Shown here one piece after another: positions 8,585-16,822 of a stretch of 64,000 nucleotides of DNA. Position 1 is the first letter of the stretch; the number at the start of each line of letters is the position of its first letter. Position numbers and translations under genes: made by a program. The notes beneath the pieces are model-generated. The model was not told where the DNA came from. It ran no database searches and was given only the letters and a program-made list of their open reading frames with translations. This DNA comes from Tardiphaga sp. (lineage in GTDB: Bacteria; Pseudomonadota; Alphaproteobacteria; Rhizobiales; Xanthobacteraceae), in NCBI GenBank assembly GCA_030147505.1, contig JASBVG010000111.1, positions 46,204 to 110,203 on the forward strand. The letters run 5' to 3'.

Positions 8585-9800
8585 GCACATCACGATCGAC
8601 CATGTCGGCCATCACGGCGATGGCGTCAACGTCGATCGTCCACCTGTCTATGTTCCATTTGCATTGCCTGGCGAGATCGTCGATGCCGAGGTCGGCGACG
8701 GCAGATGCCGTCTCGTGCAGATCGAACAGCCGAGTCCCGAGCGCATCGATCCGTTTTGCAGCTACTTCACCCGGTGCGGCGGCTGCGCCATCCAGCACTG
8801 GCAGCCGACGCCGTATCAGGCGTGGAAACGCCAGATCGTCATCGATACGCTGCAACAAGCCGGAATCGACAGCGCCGTCGACCCGCTCATTGATGCGCAT
8901 GGCGCCGGCCGGCGCCGAGTCACGCTGCATGCGCGTTACAAGGCCAGCAATATACAGGTCGGCTTCACCGAAGCTGCAAGTCACGCCATCGTGCCTATAG
9001 ATTCTTGTCCAATCCTCGATCCCGCGCTTGGCGGTGCCTTGAATGCAGCACGCGCCATCGCCGAACTGCTAGAGCCCATGGCCAAGCCGCTCGATATCCA
9101 GGTCACCGCGGCAGACAATGGCCTCGATATCGACGTCCGCGGTAGCGGACCGATTTCCACGGCGCTGATCTCCAAGCTCTCCGCTCTCGCCGCCGAGCAT
9201 AAGCTCGCCCGGCTCACGCGGCATGGCGAACTCGTTCTGATGCGCGCGCCGCCCGTGCTCACGATAGGTCCAGCCCGTGTGACACTGCCTCCCGGCTCGT
9301 TCCTGCAGGCAACGATGGCGGGAGAAGACGCGCTTGCTGCGCTCGTACTGCAGCACTGCAAGGGCGCTAAAGTTATCGCCGACCTGTTCTGCGGCATTGG
9401 CCCCTTCGCACTGCGTCTTGCCGTCAAGGCAAAGGTTCATGCGATCGACAACGATGCGACGGCCATCGCCTCGTTGCAGCAGGCGATCAAGGACACCAAG
9501 GGCTTGAAACCCGTCAAGGCCGAAACCCGCGATCTATTCCGCCGCCCTCTCGTCGCGCAGGAACTGCGCGACATTGATGCTGTCGTGTTCGATCCGCCAC
9601 GCGCCGGTGCGCAGGCCCAGGCCGAACGCCTCGCGGCCAGCAAGGTGCCGCTCGTCGTCGCTGTCTCCTGCAATGTGCAGACATTTGCACGCGATGCAAA
9701 AATCCTGATCGATGGCGGATACAGGCTGCATGGGGTGACGCCGGTCGATCAATTCCGCCACACCCCGCATATCGAACTGGTGGCACGCTTCACGAGATAG
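8577..9800 (+). CDS. 23S rRNA (uracil-5-)-methyltransferase, RlmD/RumA family
   Basis: 407 residues from the GTG at 8577, chosen because homologues start MxExLTIxxVGHxGDG, which matches VAEHITIDHVGHHGDG. A TRAM-like N-terminus is followed by four cysteines (61, 67 and 70 in CSYFTRCGGC, and 144 in DSCPIL) that should bind a [4Fe-4S] cluster. The SAM domain has DLFCGIGPFAL and DPPRAG, and the nucleophile cysteine is in VSCNVQTFARD. It converts a uridine in RNA to 5-methyluridine. Which rRNA position is modified is not determined. It overlaps tlyA by 8 bases. Confidence 0.88.
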   Translation: MAEHITIDHVGHHGDGVNVDRPPVYVPFALPGEIVDAEVGDGRCRLVQIEQPSPERIDPFCSYFTRCGGCAIQHWQPTPYQAWKRQIVIDTLQQAGIDSAVDPLIDAHGAGRRRVTLHARYKASNIQVGFTEAASHAIVPIDSCPILDPALGGALNAARAIAELLEPMAKPLDIQVTAADNGLDIDVRGSGPISTALISKLSALAAEHKLARLTRHGELVLMRAPPVLTIGPARVTLPPGSFLQATMAGEDALAALVLQHCKGAKVIADLFCGIGPFALRLAVKAKVHAIDNDATAIASLQQAIKDTKGLKPVKAETRDLFRRPLVAQELRDIDAVVFDPPRAGAQAQAERLAASKVPLVVAVSCNVQTFARDAKILIDGGYRLHGVTPVDQFRHTPHIELVARFTR

Positions 9801-9868
9801 TTGCCATTTTGCCCGCGCTGAGCTGGAGTGGCGGCGACACTGCCGCACAGAGCAACATTGGAGGCGAC

Positions 9869-11035
9869 GTGACCATTCTCGATCCCATCAGCTCCGATAT
9901 TCTGCCATTCGGCATTCGCTCGCGCTTTGTCGAGGACGTCAACGGCCTGCGCATGCATGTGTTGGAAGCCGGCTTCGAGAGCCCGGGTCGTCCCTCCGTG
10001 TTGCTGCTGCACGGTTTCCCGGAGCTCGCTTATAGCTGGCGCAAGGTGATGCCGCAGCTGGCTGCCGCCGGTTATCACGTCATCGCCCCGGACCAGCGCG
10101 GCTACGGCCGCACCACTGGGTGGAGCGGCGACTATGACGGCGACCTGCGGCCGTTCAACCTGCTCAATCTCGCTCGCGACGCACTCGGCCTAATCTCGGC
10201 GCTCGGTTATCGTCACGTCGATGCGGTCGTCGGCCACGACTTCGGAAGTTCAGTCGCCGCCTGGTGCGCGCTCGCGCGCCCCGATGTATTCCGTTCCGTC
10301 GTGTTGATGAGTGCGCCCTTCTCCGGCCCGCCATCCCTGCCCTTCGATGTCGCCGACAAACCATCGGTGCCGAAAGCAGAAGATGTCGTGCATCGCGATC
10401 TCGCCGCGCTTCCGCGTCCACGAAAACACTATCAATGGTACTATGCGACACGCGAGGCCAATGATCATATGCAGCATGCGCCGCAAGGCGTGCATGATTT
10501 TCTGCGCGCTTACTACCATCACAAGAGCGCGGACTGGCCGGGTAACAGACCGGAGCCGCTGCAGGCTTGGACGGCGAGCGAACTAGCCAAATTACCGACC
10601 TATTACGTGATGGACTACGACGAGACAATGAGCGAGACCGTAGCGAAGGAAATGCCATCGCGCGACGCCGTCGCCGCCAATACATGGCTGCCCGACAACG
10701 AGCTCGCCTATTACAGCAGCGAATATGCGCGCACAGGCTTTCAGGGCGGATTGCAATGGTATCGTTGCAACACCACCGGTGCGTTCAACGCCGACTACGA
10801 GCTGTTCTCAGGCCGCACCATCGATGTGCCGTCCGCTTTCATCTCCGGCCGACAGGACTGGGGCATTTATCAACGCCCGGGTGCCATGGAGACGATGCAG
10901 CATGTCGCTTGCACGGATATGCGCGCGGTGCATCTGATCGACGGTGCAGGTCATTGGGTGCAGCAGGAACAAGCCGATGACGTGAGCCGGTTGTTGCTCG
11001 GATTCCTGAAGCAGCCACATGCGTCGAGGCGTTGA
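9869..11035 (+). CDS. Epoxide hydrolase, alpha/beta-hydrolase fold
   Basis: 388 residues from the GTG at 9869, preceded by GGAGG at 9860-9864; a TTG further upstream is less likely. The oxyanion motif HGFPE (48-52) and the nucleophile aspartate Asp124 in VVGHDFGSSVA mark it as epoxide-hydrolase-like rather than an esterase. The C-terminal catalytic histidine is in GAGHWVQQEQ and the acid is probably Asp in SGRQDWG. It opens epoxides to diols through a covalent ester. The substrate is unknown. It is separated from tlyA/rlmD-like genes by about 70 bases. Confidence 0.85.
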   Translation: MTILDPISSDILPFGIRSRFVEDVNGLRMHVLEAGFESPGRPSVLLLHGFPELAYSWRKVMPQLAAAGYHVIAPDQRGYGRTTGWSGDYDGDLRPFNLLNLARDALGLISALGYRHVDAVVGHDFGSSVAAWCALARPDVFRSVVLMSAPFSGPPSLPFDVADKPSVPKAEDVVHRDLAALPRPRKHYQWYYATREANDHMQHAPQGVHDFLRAYYHHKSADWPGNRPEPLQAWTASELAKLPTYYVMDYDETMSETVAKEMPSRDAVAANTWLPDNELAYYSSEYARTGFQGGLQWYRCNTTGAFNADYELFSGRTIDVPSAFISGRQDWGIYQRPGAMETMQHVACTDMRAVHLIDGAGHWVQQEQADDVSRLLLGFLKQPHASRR

Positions 11036-11066
11036 CGACACGGGCGAGCGGCAGTAATTTCAGCTC

Positions 11067-11118
11067 ATGAAGATGATCAAGACGGCGTTCTTCCAAAACT
11101 GAGCCGGGCCTTCGGCCC
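11067..11118 (+). other. Possible leader peptide with adjacent hairpin
   Basis: An 11-codon open frame (MKMIKTAFFQN, 11067-11102) ends just before a GC hairpin, GGGCC-TTC-GGCCC (11106-11118). It sits in the 182-base gap before the PhyH-type gene. No Shine-Dalgarno and no T-tract were seen, so it may be chance, or the hairpin may simply end the epoxide hydrolase transcript. Confidence 0.25.
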
Positions 11119-11217
11119 CGCCAGATTTGAACGCCATGTGCTCAAACCAGTCTGAACGATGCCACCTGCAATGCAGGAGAACGCATCCGGTTTGCCTGAT
11201 CAATTGAAAGTCTTCTG

Positions 11218-12024
11218 ATGCCCAATAGCCCTCACTCCGTGCGCGCCCTTGGCGATGCACATCTGACGCAATTCGTCCGCGACGGTTTTGTCAAAATCGA
11301 CGACGCCTTCTCAGCTACGCTTGCCGACGAATGCCGCGCCATCCTGTGGCGCGACACCGGCTGCGATCCGAACGACCGCAGCACCTGGACCAGGCCCGTC
11401 ATCCGGCTCGGCTTCTACACGCAACTGCCTTTCAGGGCTGCAGCCAATACGGCGGTGCTGCACCACGCCTACGACCAGCTCGTCGGCGGCGGTCGCTGGT
11501 TGCCCCAAGGCGGGCTCGGTACCGTTCCGGTCCGTTTTCCATCACCGGCCGATCCCGGCGATACCGGCTGGCATGTAGACGTGTCGTTCGGTCTGGAGAA
11601 TCCGGATTTCATGGCTTGGCGTGTGAATATCGCCTCGAAGGGGCGCGCACTGCTAATGCTGTTCCTGCTCTCCGATGTCGGCGAGCAGGATGCACCGACG
11701 CGAATCCGCGCCGGCTCGCATCGCGACATCGCACGCATCCTAGCCCCGCATGGAGAGACCGGGTTGTCGCTCGGCGAGCTCGCCGCGAACGGCTTCTCCG
11801 AAAGTGCGCATCGGCCAGATGTTCTGGCCACAGGCAAAGCTGGCGCAGTTTATCTGTGCCATCCCTTCCTGGTGCACTCTGCGCAGCCGCATCGCGGCGC
11901 TGTGCCCCGCTTCATGGCGCAACCGCCATTATTGCCGGCGGGCGATCTTCAGCTCACGCGGAACGACGCGGCTTACTCGCCTGTCGAACAGGCCATCAGG
12001 CAGGCCCTGGCCGAAAAGAGCTGA
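11218..12024 (+). CDS. Phytanoyl-CoA dioxygenase (PhyH) family Fe(II)/2-oxoglutarate-dependent oxygenase
   Basis: 268 residues. The double-stranded beta-helix metal triad is visible: His119-Val-Asp121 in GWHVDVSF and a distal histidine in LCHPFLVHSAQPHRG (His220 most likely), followed by the arginine that would bind 2-oxoglutarate. The N-terminus LTQFVRDGFVKIDDAF is typical of PhyH proteins. Substrates in this family range from fatty acyl-CoA to small secondary metabolites; none can be assigned. A strong bidirectional hairpin lies between it and the convergent locus downstream. Confidence 0.8.
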   Translation: MPNSPHSVRALGDAHLTQFVRDGFVKIDDAFSATLADECRAILWRDTGCDPNDRSTWTRPVIRLGFYTQLPFRAAANTAVLHHAYDQLVGGGRWLPQGGLGTVPVRFPSPADPGDTGWHVDVSFGLENPDFMAWRVNIASKGRALLMLFLLSDVGEQDAPTRIRAGSHRDIARILAPHGETGLSLGELAANGFSESAHRPDVLATGKAGAVYLCHPFLVHSAQPHRGAVPRFMAQPPLLPAGDLQLTRNDAAYSPVEQAIRQALAEKS

Positions 12025-12076
12025 GCAGCAAGCGATGCCTGACCATGTCTAGGTCGGACATCGTGGAGTCGATGGT

Positions 12077-12104
12077 ACTTCCGGGCTGCACGCAGCCCGG
12101 AAGT
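12077..12104. terminator. Bidirectional terminator hairpin
   Basis: Perfect 13-bp inverted repeat ACTTCCGGGCTGC (12077-12089) and its complement (12092-12104), placed between the convergent PhyH-type gene and the last gene of the minus-strand locus. No long T-run; serves both directions by position. Confidence 0.75.
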
Positions 12105-12112
12105 GCATTCGC

Positions 12113-12580
12113 TCAATCCTTCGCCAGATTGAGCGAGAACCGCAGATTGATCGGCTGCAGCATTTCCGGCGGTGGCGCTTCGCCGACATTGCCGCGGGTA
12201 AGCACGGTGCGTAGATCATTCGTTGCGCGCTCGTCCTTGAACGCCGCAAACGACACTTTCTCGACGCTCCCGTCCGGATTGAGCCAAGCCTTCACGACGA
12301 TCGAGGCGGGCGCACCATTGGCCGTACCGCCGGTCTCCTTCAGCCAGGCACGAAAGCGATTGGCCACCGCTTCATCAGCGCCCATCCATTCCTCGAACCG
12401 ATACTTCACCAGCTTGGAGAACTGCCCCCAGGATGGCGGCGCCGCATCCGGGCTGCGATAATCGAGGCCTTGAGCGACGATCGGCGTCGCCGCGATGGAG
12501 GCCATGCCGAGAGACGCGAGCAGCGTGCGAAGCTTGCCCGGCTTGGCGGGGGGCGCGGATGATCCGTTCAATCGTGACAT
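12113..12580 (-). CDS. Secreted protein with TonB C-terminal-like domain
   Basis: 155 residues with a hydrophobic N-terminal segment (LRTLLASLGMASIAATPIVAQG) and a single domain: GQFSKLVKYRFEEW..., SIVVKAWLNPDGSVEKVSF..., APPPEMLQPINLRFSL. This beta-alpha-beta pattern with a NPDG turn is that of TonB/TolA C-terminal domains. Unlike a true TonB it has no proline-rich spacer, so it would be a free or N-terminally anchored periplasmic domain. It is the last gene of the 17-gene minus-strand locus, 13 bases after the protease gene. The function is inferred only from fold resemblance and context. Confidence 0.65.
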   Translation of the reverse strand: MSRLNGSSAPPAKPGKLRTLLASLGMASIAATPIVAQGLDYRSPDAAPPSWGQFSKLVKYRFEEWMGADEAVANRFRAWLKETGGTANGAPASIVVKAWLNPDGSVEKVSFAAFKDERATNDLRTVLTRGNVGEAPPPEMLQPINLRFSLNLAKD

Positions 12581-12593
12581 CGCGGTACTTCCT

Positions 12594-13412
12594 CTAATTC
12601 AGGCAAACGACACGCGCGGAGATGCTCGCCGCACGATGGGCACGCGAAGCCGCCCCGCTGAGTTGCGGACGATCATCCTCCTGCGGCCGGACATTGCTCG
12701 ACGCCAAAAACGACTTCGCTCCGGCGGCACCGACGGCCAGCACGCGGTTGACATTCGTCTTGCGGCTGATCACGCCTTCGACAAGACCGCGGGAGTCCAG
12801 CACCGGGGCACCGCTCGCGCCGTAGGTTACCGTGGACGTGATGGCAATATGCCCCGCTTCGTCGCCCCCCGACGTCTTGCTCACCGATGCATTCGCCAAC
12901 GTACCACCACGGGTCACCATGGTCGGCAAGGTCGCGTAGTCGGCGGCAAACACCATGTCATTGACCGAAGAAGTAACGGTGCGCGGAAACACCGCGGCGA
13001 TACCGCGCGTCTTCGGTGTCCGCAGCAATGCGAGGTCATAGGGCGTCGATACCGCGACAAGCCGCGCAGTCATGCTGCGCCCTTCCTTGTGCACGACGAT
13101 GCGACCGCAGCCCTGCACCACATGCCGCGCGGTCAGGAGATGACCCATGTCGTCCACGAAAAAGCCCGTACCGGCACGCTCGCCGCGTTCGACCGGTGGC
13201 AGGTCGGCACGCGTCAGCGGCTTGGGGGGCGCCAGCGACGGCACTTCGGTCCTGGCCGGCAATAGAAATTGCGACGATGCCGGCGATGCGGCGGAGACGA
13301 TCACCGCGACCGCCGTCAACGCGCAAAGATGGCGCCATTGATACAGGCTCGGGCCACTCGTGGGCGTATCACCGCTCATCGGCACGATTCGGGTCGGCGC
13401 TGGAACGGACAT
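12594..13412 (-). CDS. Trypsin-like serine protease, periplasmic or anchored
   Basis: 272 residues from the ATG at 13412, just after the preceding stop; an ATG at 13379 is also possible. A single hydrophobic segment (CALTAVAVIVSAASPASS) precedes a chymotrypsin-fold domain with His in GHLLTARHVV, Asp in PYDLALLR and Ser in TYGASGAPVLD. The serine motif is GASGAP instead of the usual GNSGGP, but the nucleophile is kept. No PDZ domain follows, so it is not a DegP/HtrA. Two cysteines (QGCGR and the C-terminal VVCLN) could pair. As part of the Ton-type locus it may process or clear an exported protein. Confidence 0.75.
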   Translation of the reverse strand: MSVPAPTRIVPMSGDTPTSGPSLYQWRHLCALTAVAVIVSAASPASSQFLLPARTEVPSLAPPKPLTRADLPPVERGERAGTGFFVDDMGHLLTARHVVQGCGRIVVHKEGRSMTARLVAVSTPYDLALLRTPKTRGIAAVFPRTVTSSVNDMVFAADYATLPTMVTRGGTLANASVSKTSGGDEAGHIAITSTVTYGASGAPVLDSRGLVEGVISRKTNVNRVLAVGAAGAKSFLASSNVRPQEDDRPQLSGAASRAHRAASISARVVCLN

Positions 13413-13419
13413 CGGCGAT

Positions 13420-13797
13420 CTATTGTCGGGGTGTCGTGCCGAAGACCGGCTGCGGCACGCGGAATGGCACCACGGAACGACCGAAATTGGAGCCATACTG
13501 TTGCTGCACTGCGGGAATGTTGACGATGCCCAGCTTTGTATCGGGCGAGCGGGCGTCGATCGGCGGCAGGTTCAGGCTCGGAGCAACCTTGTCGACATCG
13601 CGCTTCAGGGTCTCATTAAGGCAGCCATAACTACGCGCTCCGCCGATCTCGACATCGACACAGCGCTCGAAAGTGCGCGTCGGAGCCTGTTGACCGCCGA
13701 TGATCAACTCAGGCTTCGGCTCCGCAGGCAGCGGCTGCTGCGCAACGGCTGGCACTACCACCATCATCAACAACAGCGCTGAAAGCCGGGCGATCAT
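13420..13797 (-). CDS. Small secreted protein, unknown function
   Basis: 125 residues with a clear signal peptide (MIARLSALLLMMVVVPAVAQ). The mature part has two cysteines (FERCVDVEIG and SYGCLNETLK) likely to form a disulfide, then a proline-rich C-terminus ending VPQPVFGTTPRQ. No domain recognised. It starts 6 bases after the transglycosylase stop and ends 7 bases before the protease start, so it is co-translated with both. Confidence 0.65.
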   Translation of the reverse strand: MIARLSALLLMMVVVPAVAQQPLPAEPKPELIIGGQQAPTRTFERCVDVEIGGARSYGCLNETLKRDVDKVAPSLNLPPIDARSPDTKLGIVNIPAVQQQYGSNFGRSVVPFRVPQPVFGTTPRQ

Positions 13798-13803
13798 GGC
13801 GCA

Positions 13804-14652
13804 TTACTTTCCTGGCATTCGCGACGTGTTGACCTGGATGGCAACCTGCGCAAGGCGGTTGTTCAAAGCGGCGAAATCCACGCGCCCGCTGCCGCCGAGG
13901 CTCAGACAGCGCTTGCGGCAGCCAGCCATCGCCAGCGTACTACCTGAGCTGCCGGGACGAAAGCCGAAAGTTGCGACCGGCACGCTTCCAGTGACCGGAT
14001 AGCCCTTGGCCGCCAAGCGCGTCCGAGCTCTGATACAGTAATCGACCGACAATTGAGAGAACCGCGTCTCGCCATGACCGGCCCGATACTTCATCAGCGC
14101 GGTACATAGATCTCCGCCGGCTTTCGCCCAAGCCTGCGCGAGATACATCACACCGTACTTGATGTTGATTTCCGGTGCGGCGAAATCCGCCATCGAACCG
14201 GTAAAGCCGAGCATGCGCGCCGTCGGCGGCATCACCTGCATCAGGCCGATCTCACCATCGGCACCGATGACGGCCGGATTGTAGCCGCTCTCCACACCCA
14301 TCACCGCCTCGGCGACATCGGCGGGAAGACTGGTGTGACGCACCTCACGCTCGATCAGGGCCCGGTAAAGCGCACGCGGATTGGCGGCACTCACGGGCGT
14401 CGATGACACCATCGGCGAGGCCGGCGGCGCATCAGCACGCCCGTCGGCCGGCTTCGCAACATCCGATCTGGCCGCATCCGGTTGAACTTGGGCGACCTCG
14501 GTCTCGACCGAGGCCACACGCATTGTATTGCTGACCGGCTCGGCATGAGCCGCAACAGCGAAGACCGACAGCAAGCCGGCGGCAAGCAGAGACGCAGCGC
14601 CAGAACGAAAGGCGCCACGATCAATGCTCGAAACGGAACGGCCTGCTTTCAT
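13804..14652 (-). CDS. Lytic transglycosylase, SLT family
   Basis: 282 residues from the ATG at 14652, chosen because a signal peptide (GAASLLAAGLLSVFAVAAHA) follows and the longer frame overlaps the YbjN gene. After a low-complexity Ala/Pro/Asp linker, the SLT domain spans about 95-210 with catalytic Glu in AVMGVESGYNP, then GEIGLMQVMPPTARMLGF, NIKYGVMYLAQ and MKYRAGHG. It cleaves peptidoglycan glycan strands to 1,6-anhydro ends. A four-cysteine C-terminal tail (YCIRAR, GCRKRCLSL) is unusual. In this operon it would open the cell wall for a trans-envelope assembly; that role is inference. Confidence 0.85.
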   Translation of the reverse strand: MKAGRSVSSIDRGAFRSGAASLLAAGLLSVFAVAAHAEPVSNTMRVASVETEVAQVQPDAARSDVAKPADGRADAPPASPMVSSTPVSAANPRALYRALIEREVRHTSLPADVAEAVMGVESGYNPAVIGADGEIGLMQVMPPTARMLGFTGSMADFAAPEINIKYGVMYLAQAWAKAGGDLCTALMKYRAGHGETRFSQLSVDYCIRARTRLAAKGYPVTGSVPVATFGFRPGSSGSTLAMAGCRKRCLSLGGSGRVDFAALNNRLAQVAIQVNTSRMPGK

Positions 14653-14665
14653 CAATCCAGACCTA

Positions 14666-15166
14666 TCAAGCCACCTTGGCTTCGGCAGGCACCTCTTCCG
14701 GCGCCGCCGGAGCGACATCGGCGGGCTTGTCCGAAGCGATCTTCTGAAGCTCTTCGCGCAGATAGGGCACCAACGCCTGCACCAGATGATCCCAGATCTC
14801 GACCTGCGCACGCACATAGTTCGGTGCGACGCCGCCGATCAGCGAGACGTCCATGGTCATCGCAAGGAAGCCCGGCACGAGCTGCAGGCGACCGAAGCGG
14901 CGCAGCGCATTCCAGCGATTGACGATGTCGAGCGGCAATTCGCCTTCAACATTCAGCCAGGCGCTGAAGGTGAAATCGACAAAGCTCTTCTCGTCGGCAG
15001 CCAGACGGTTGCCCGGACGGATGTCGAAGGCGAAACCAGCGGTCGACGAACGGAGCAGCGAGACATTGGCTGCGGCATCGGACACAAGTTCAACCCGGTA
15101 ACCCGAGTTCTGCATCAGATCGCGCAGCGATTCCAGCGTCAGGCTGGCGAGATTGGTGTCGGACAT
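14666..15166 (-). CDS. YbjN domain-containing protein
   Basis: 166 residues, no signal peptide. The sequence LESLRDLMQNSGYRVELVSD..., FTFSAWLNVEGELPLDIVNRWNALRRFGRL fits the YbjN family, whose fold resembles type III secretion chaperones. The C-terminal 25 residues are Ala/Pro/Glu-rich. Presumably cytoplasmic, and possibly an export chaperone or regulator. It lies 11 bases after the parvulin gene and 13 bases before the transglycosylase gene. Confidence 0.75.
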   Translation of the reverse strand: MSDTNLASLTLESLRDLMQNSGYRVELVSDAAANVSLLRSSTAGFAFDIRPGNRLAADEKSFVDFTFSAWLNVEGELPLDIVNRWNALRRFGRLQLVPGFLAMTMDVSLIGGVAPNYVRAQVEIWDHLVQALVPYLREELQKIASDKPADVAPAAPEEVPAEAKVA

Positions 15167-15177
15167 ACTGATACTCC

Positions 15178-16227
15178 TTAGTTCTTCTTGCCATCGAGGA
15201 GCTTGGCGAGCGCCAGCTCATTGATAATCGGCGGTTGCTGCTTCAGAAGTTCAGCGAGGTAGTTCTGCCGCAACTGGGCAGCGCGCTGCTGACGGATCTG
15301 GCGAACCAGCGCATCGCGAACTTCCGGCAAGGTGCGCGTATACGGCACTTTTGTGTCGATCAGACGAATGAAGTGAATGCCGTCGTCCAGCGTGATCGGC
15401 TCGGACACTGCGCCCTTGGCGAGACCCGCGATCTGCGTACGGATTTCCGGGCGGATCTGGTCTTCGGGGAGAAGACCGAGGTCGCCACCGCGCTCGGCGC
15501 TTTCCTTGGCCGAGCTATCGGCGCGGGCGATGGCCGCGAAATCGGCACCCGGAGCCTTCAGCTTTTGCTGCACCTCCGCCGCCTTCTTCTTGGCGGCGTC
15601 CGCGGTGGCCTTGTCAGCGTCCTTCGGCAACGCAATGTAGATCTGGCCGAGCTGATACTGGCGCGGAACCTGGAATGACGCGCGGTTGGCATCATAGACC
15701 TTCTGCAGATCGTCCTCGCTCGGGAAATTCGCCGGCGGGTTCGAAACGGACTGCAGATAGAGCTCGACAAGCGCGCTCTCACGTACCTTTTCGAGTTGCG
15801 CTTCGATCTGCGGCTGCTTGTCCCACTTTTTGGCGGCGAGCTCCTGCATGACGAGGCGGTTCGACAGCATCACCCGCACGGCCTGGCTGAGCAATGCCGG
15901 ATCTTGTGCCAAAGCGGCCTGTTCGCGCGGGCCGAGGGTCGCGATGAAGTTGCGCATATCGTCGGCGCTGATGTCGTTGTTACCGACACGCGCCACGATT
16001 TCACCCGACGACTTCGCCGCAGCGACAGTGTTCGACGCAGCCGGAGCAGCAGCGGGAGCCGCTGCCGGACGGGCCGGCTGTTTCGCCGGAGCCGGAGCTG
16101 GTGCCTGTGCGACACGCGGCTGCGCCGCCTGATGCGCGGTCTGCGCGTGGGCCGGCGACAAAGCGAACGCCGAAACGACGGCAACGCCAGTTGCCGTCGC
16201 GAGCATGAGGGAGGAGCGAAAACGCAT
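15178..16227 (-). CDS. Periplasmic parvulin-type peptidyl-prolyl isomerase (SurA/PpiC-like)
   Basis: 349 residues. Signal peptide (LATATGVAVVSAFALSPAHA), a long Ala/Pro-rich linker (about 30-70), a SurA-like N-terminal helical region (DDMRNFIATLGPREQAALAQDP, LVELYLQSVSNPP) and a parvulin domain (about 185-285) with QYQLGQIYIALP, ESAERGGDLGLLPEDQI and PITLDDGIHFIRLID. Such proteins chaperone unfolded outer-membrane or secreted proteins in the periplasm. Its ATG overlaps the previous stop (TAATG). Placed beside two outer-membrane beta-barrel genes, it probably serves their folding. Confidence 0.88.
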   Translation of the reverse strand: MRFRSSLMLATATGVAVVSAFALSPAHAQTAHQAAQPRVAQAPAPAPAKQPARPAAAPAAAPAASNTVAAAKSSGEIVARVGNNDISADDMRNFIATLGPREQAALAQDPALLSQAVRVMLSNRLVMQELAAKKWDKQPQIEAQLEKVRESALVELYLQSVSNPPANFPSEDDLQKVYDANRASFQVPRQYQLGQIYIALPKDADKATADAAKKKAAEVQQKLKAPGADFAAIARADSSAKESAERGGDLGLLPEDQIRPEIRTQIAGLAKGAVSEPITLDDGIHFIRLIDTKVPYTRTLPEVRDALVRQIRQQRAAQLRQNYLAELLKQQPPIINELALAKLLDGKKN

Positions 16228-16820
16228 TATTGAGTAACCTTCTGCTCGAGCAGTTTGTCTTCGTAGTCCTGCAGGATGTTCTGGACCTCAACACGGCGGA
16301 CACCGGTCAAGGGCTCATTGATAACCGCAATGTCGCCGAAGGACACACCTTCATAACGACGCAGCAGCTCGCGCCCAACCTTCATGAGCTGACCATTCTT
16401 GGCGACGCAGCTCTTGGTGCTGGCCTTGTAAGCCGTCGCCTCTCCTTCGAACTTGGCGCGCTCCGCGTCCTTGGCGCGGGCCACGGTGGCGGCTTCTTCA
16501 TAGGCCGCCTTCCACTTCTCCAGCGTCTGGTTACGATCTTCCAGACGCTGGTTGAATTCGTCCACCGCTTCGCGGTGCATTTTCTCGACTTCCTTGACCT
16601 GGGCCTTGGCCGCCGCGATCTGGGAATTCAGTGCAGCTTTCTCGCGCTCGGCCTCGGCCACCTTGCCCTGGAGCGACGCCCGCTGGTCTTCCAGCGAGCG
16701 GGTCTGGGCGGTCAGGCTGCGCAACGCCTCACGCAGTTTGTCGGTCTCCGATTGCGCGCGGGCCTCGACACTGGCCAGCGACGCAACGATCGCAACAATC
16801 ATCAGGATGTATTTGCGCAT
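16227..16820 (-). CDS. Periplasmic coiled-coil protein, unknown function
   Basis: 197 residues. Signal peptide (ILMIVAIVASLASVEARAQ) then a long heptad-rich helix (about 25-140: LREALRSLTAQTRSLEDQR... AEREKAALNSQIAAAKAQV...), one cysteine in TKSCVAKNGQLM, and a globular end (RRYEGVSFGDIAVINEPLTG, VRRVEVQNILQDYEDKLLEQ). It could be a periplasmic spacer or adaptor. It starts 3 bases after the porin stop and is coupled to the parvulin gene by a TAATG overlap. I know no named family for it. Confidence 0.65.
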   Translation of the reverse strand: MRKYILMIVAIVASLASVEARAQSETDKLREALRSLTAQTRSLEDQRASLQGKVAEAEREKAALNSQIAAAKAQVKEVEKMHREAVDEFNQRLEDRNQTLEKWKAAYEEAATVARAKDAERAKFEGEATAYKASTKSCVAKNGQLMKVGRELLRRYEGVSFGDIAVINEPLTGVRRVEVQNILQDYEDKLLEQKVTQ

Positions 16821-16822
16821 GA

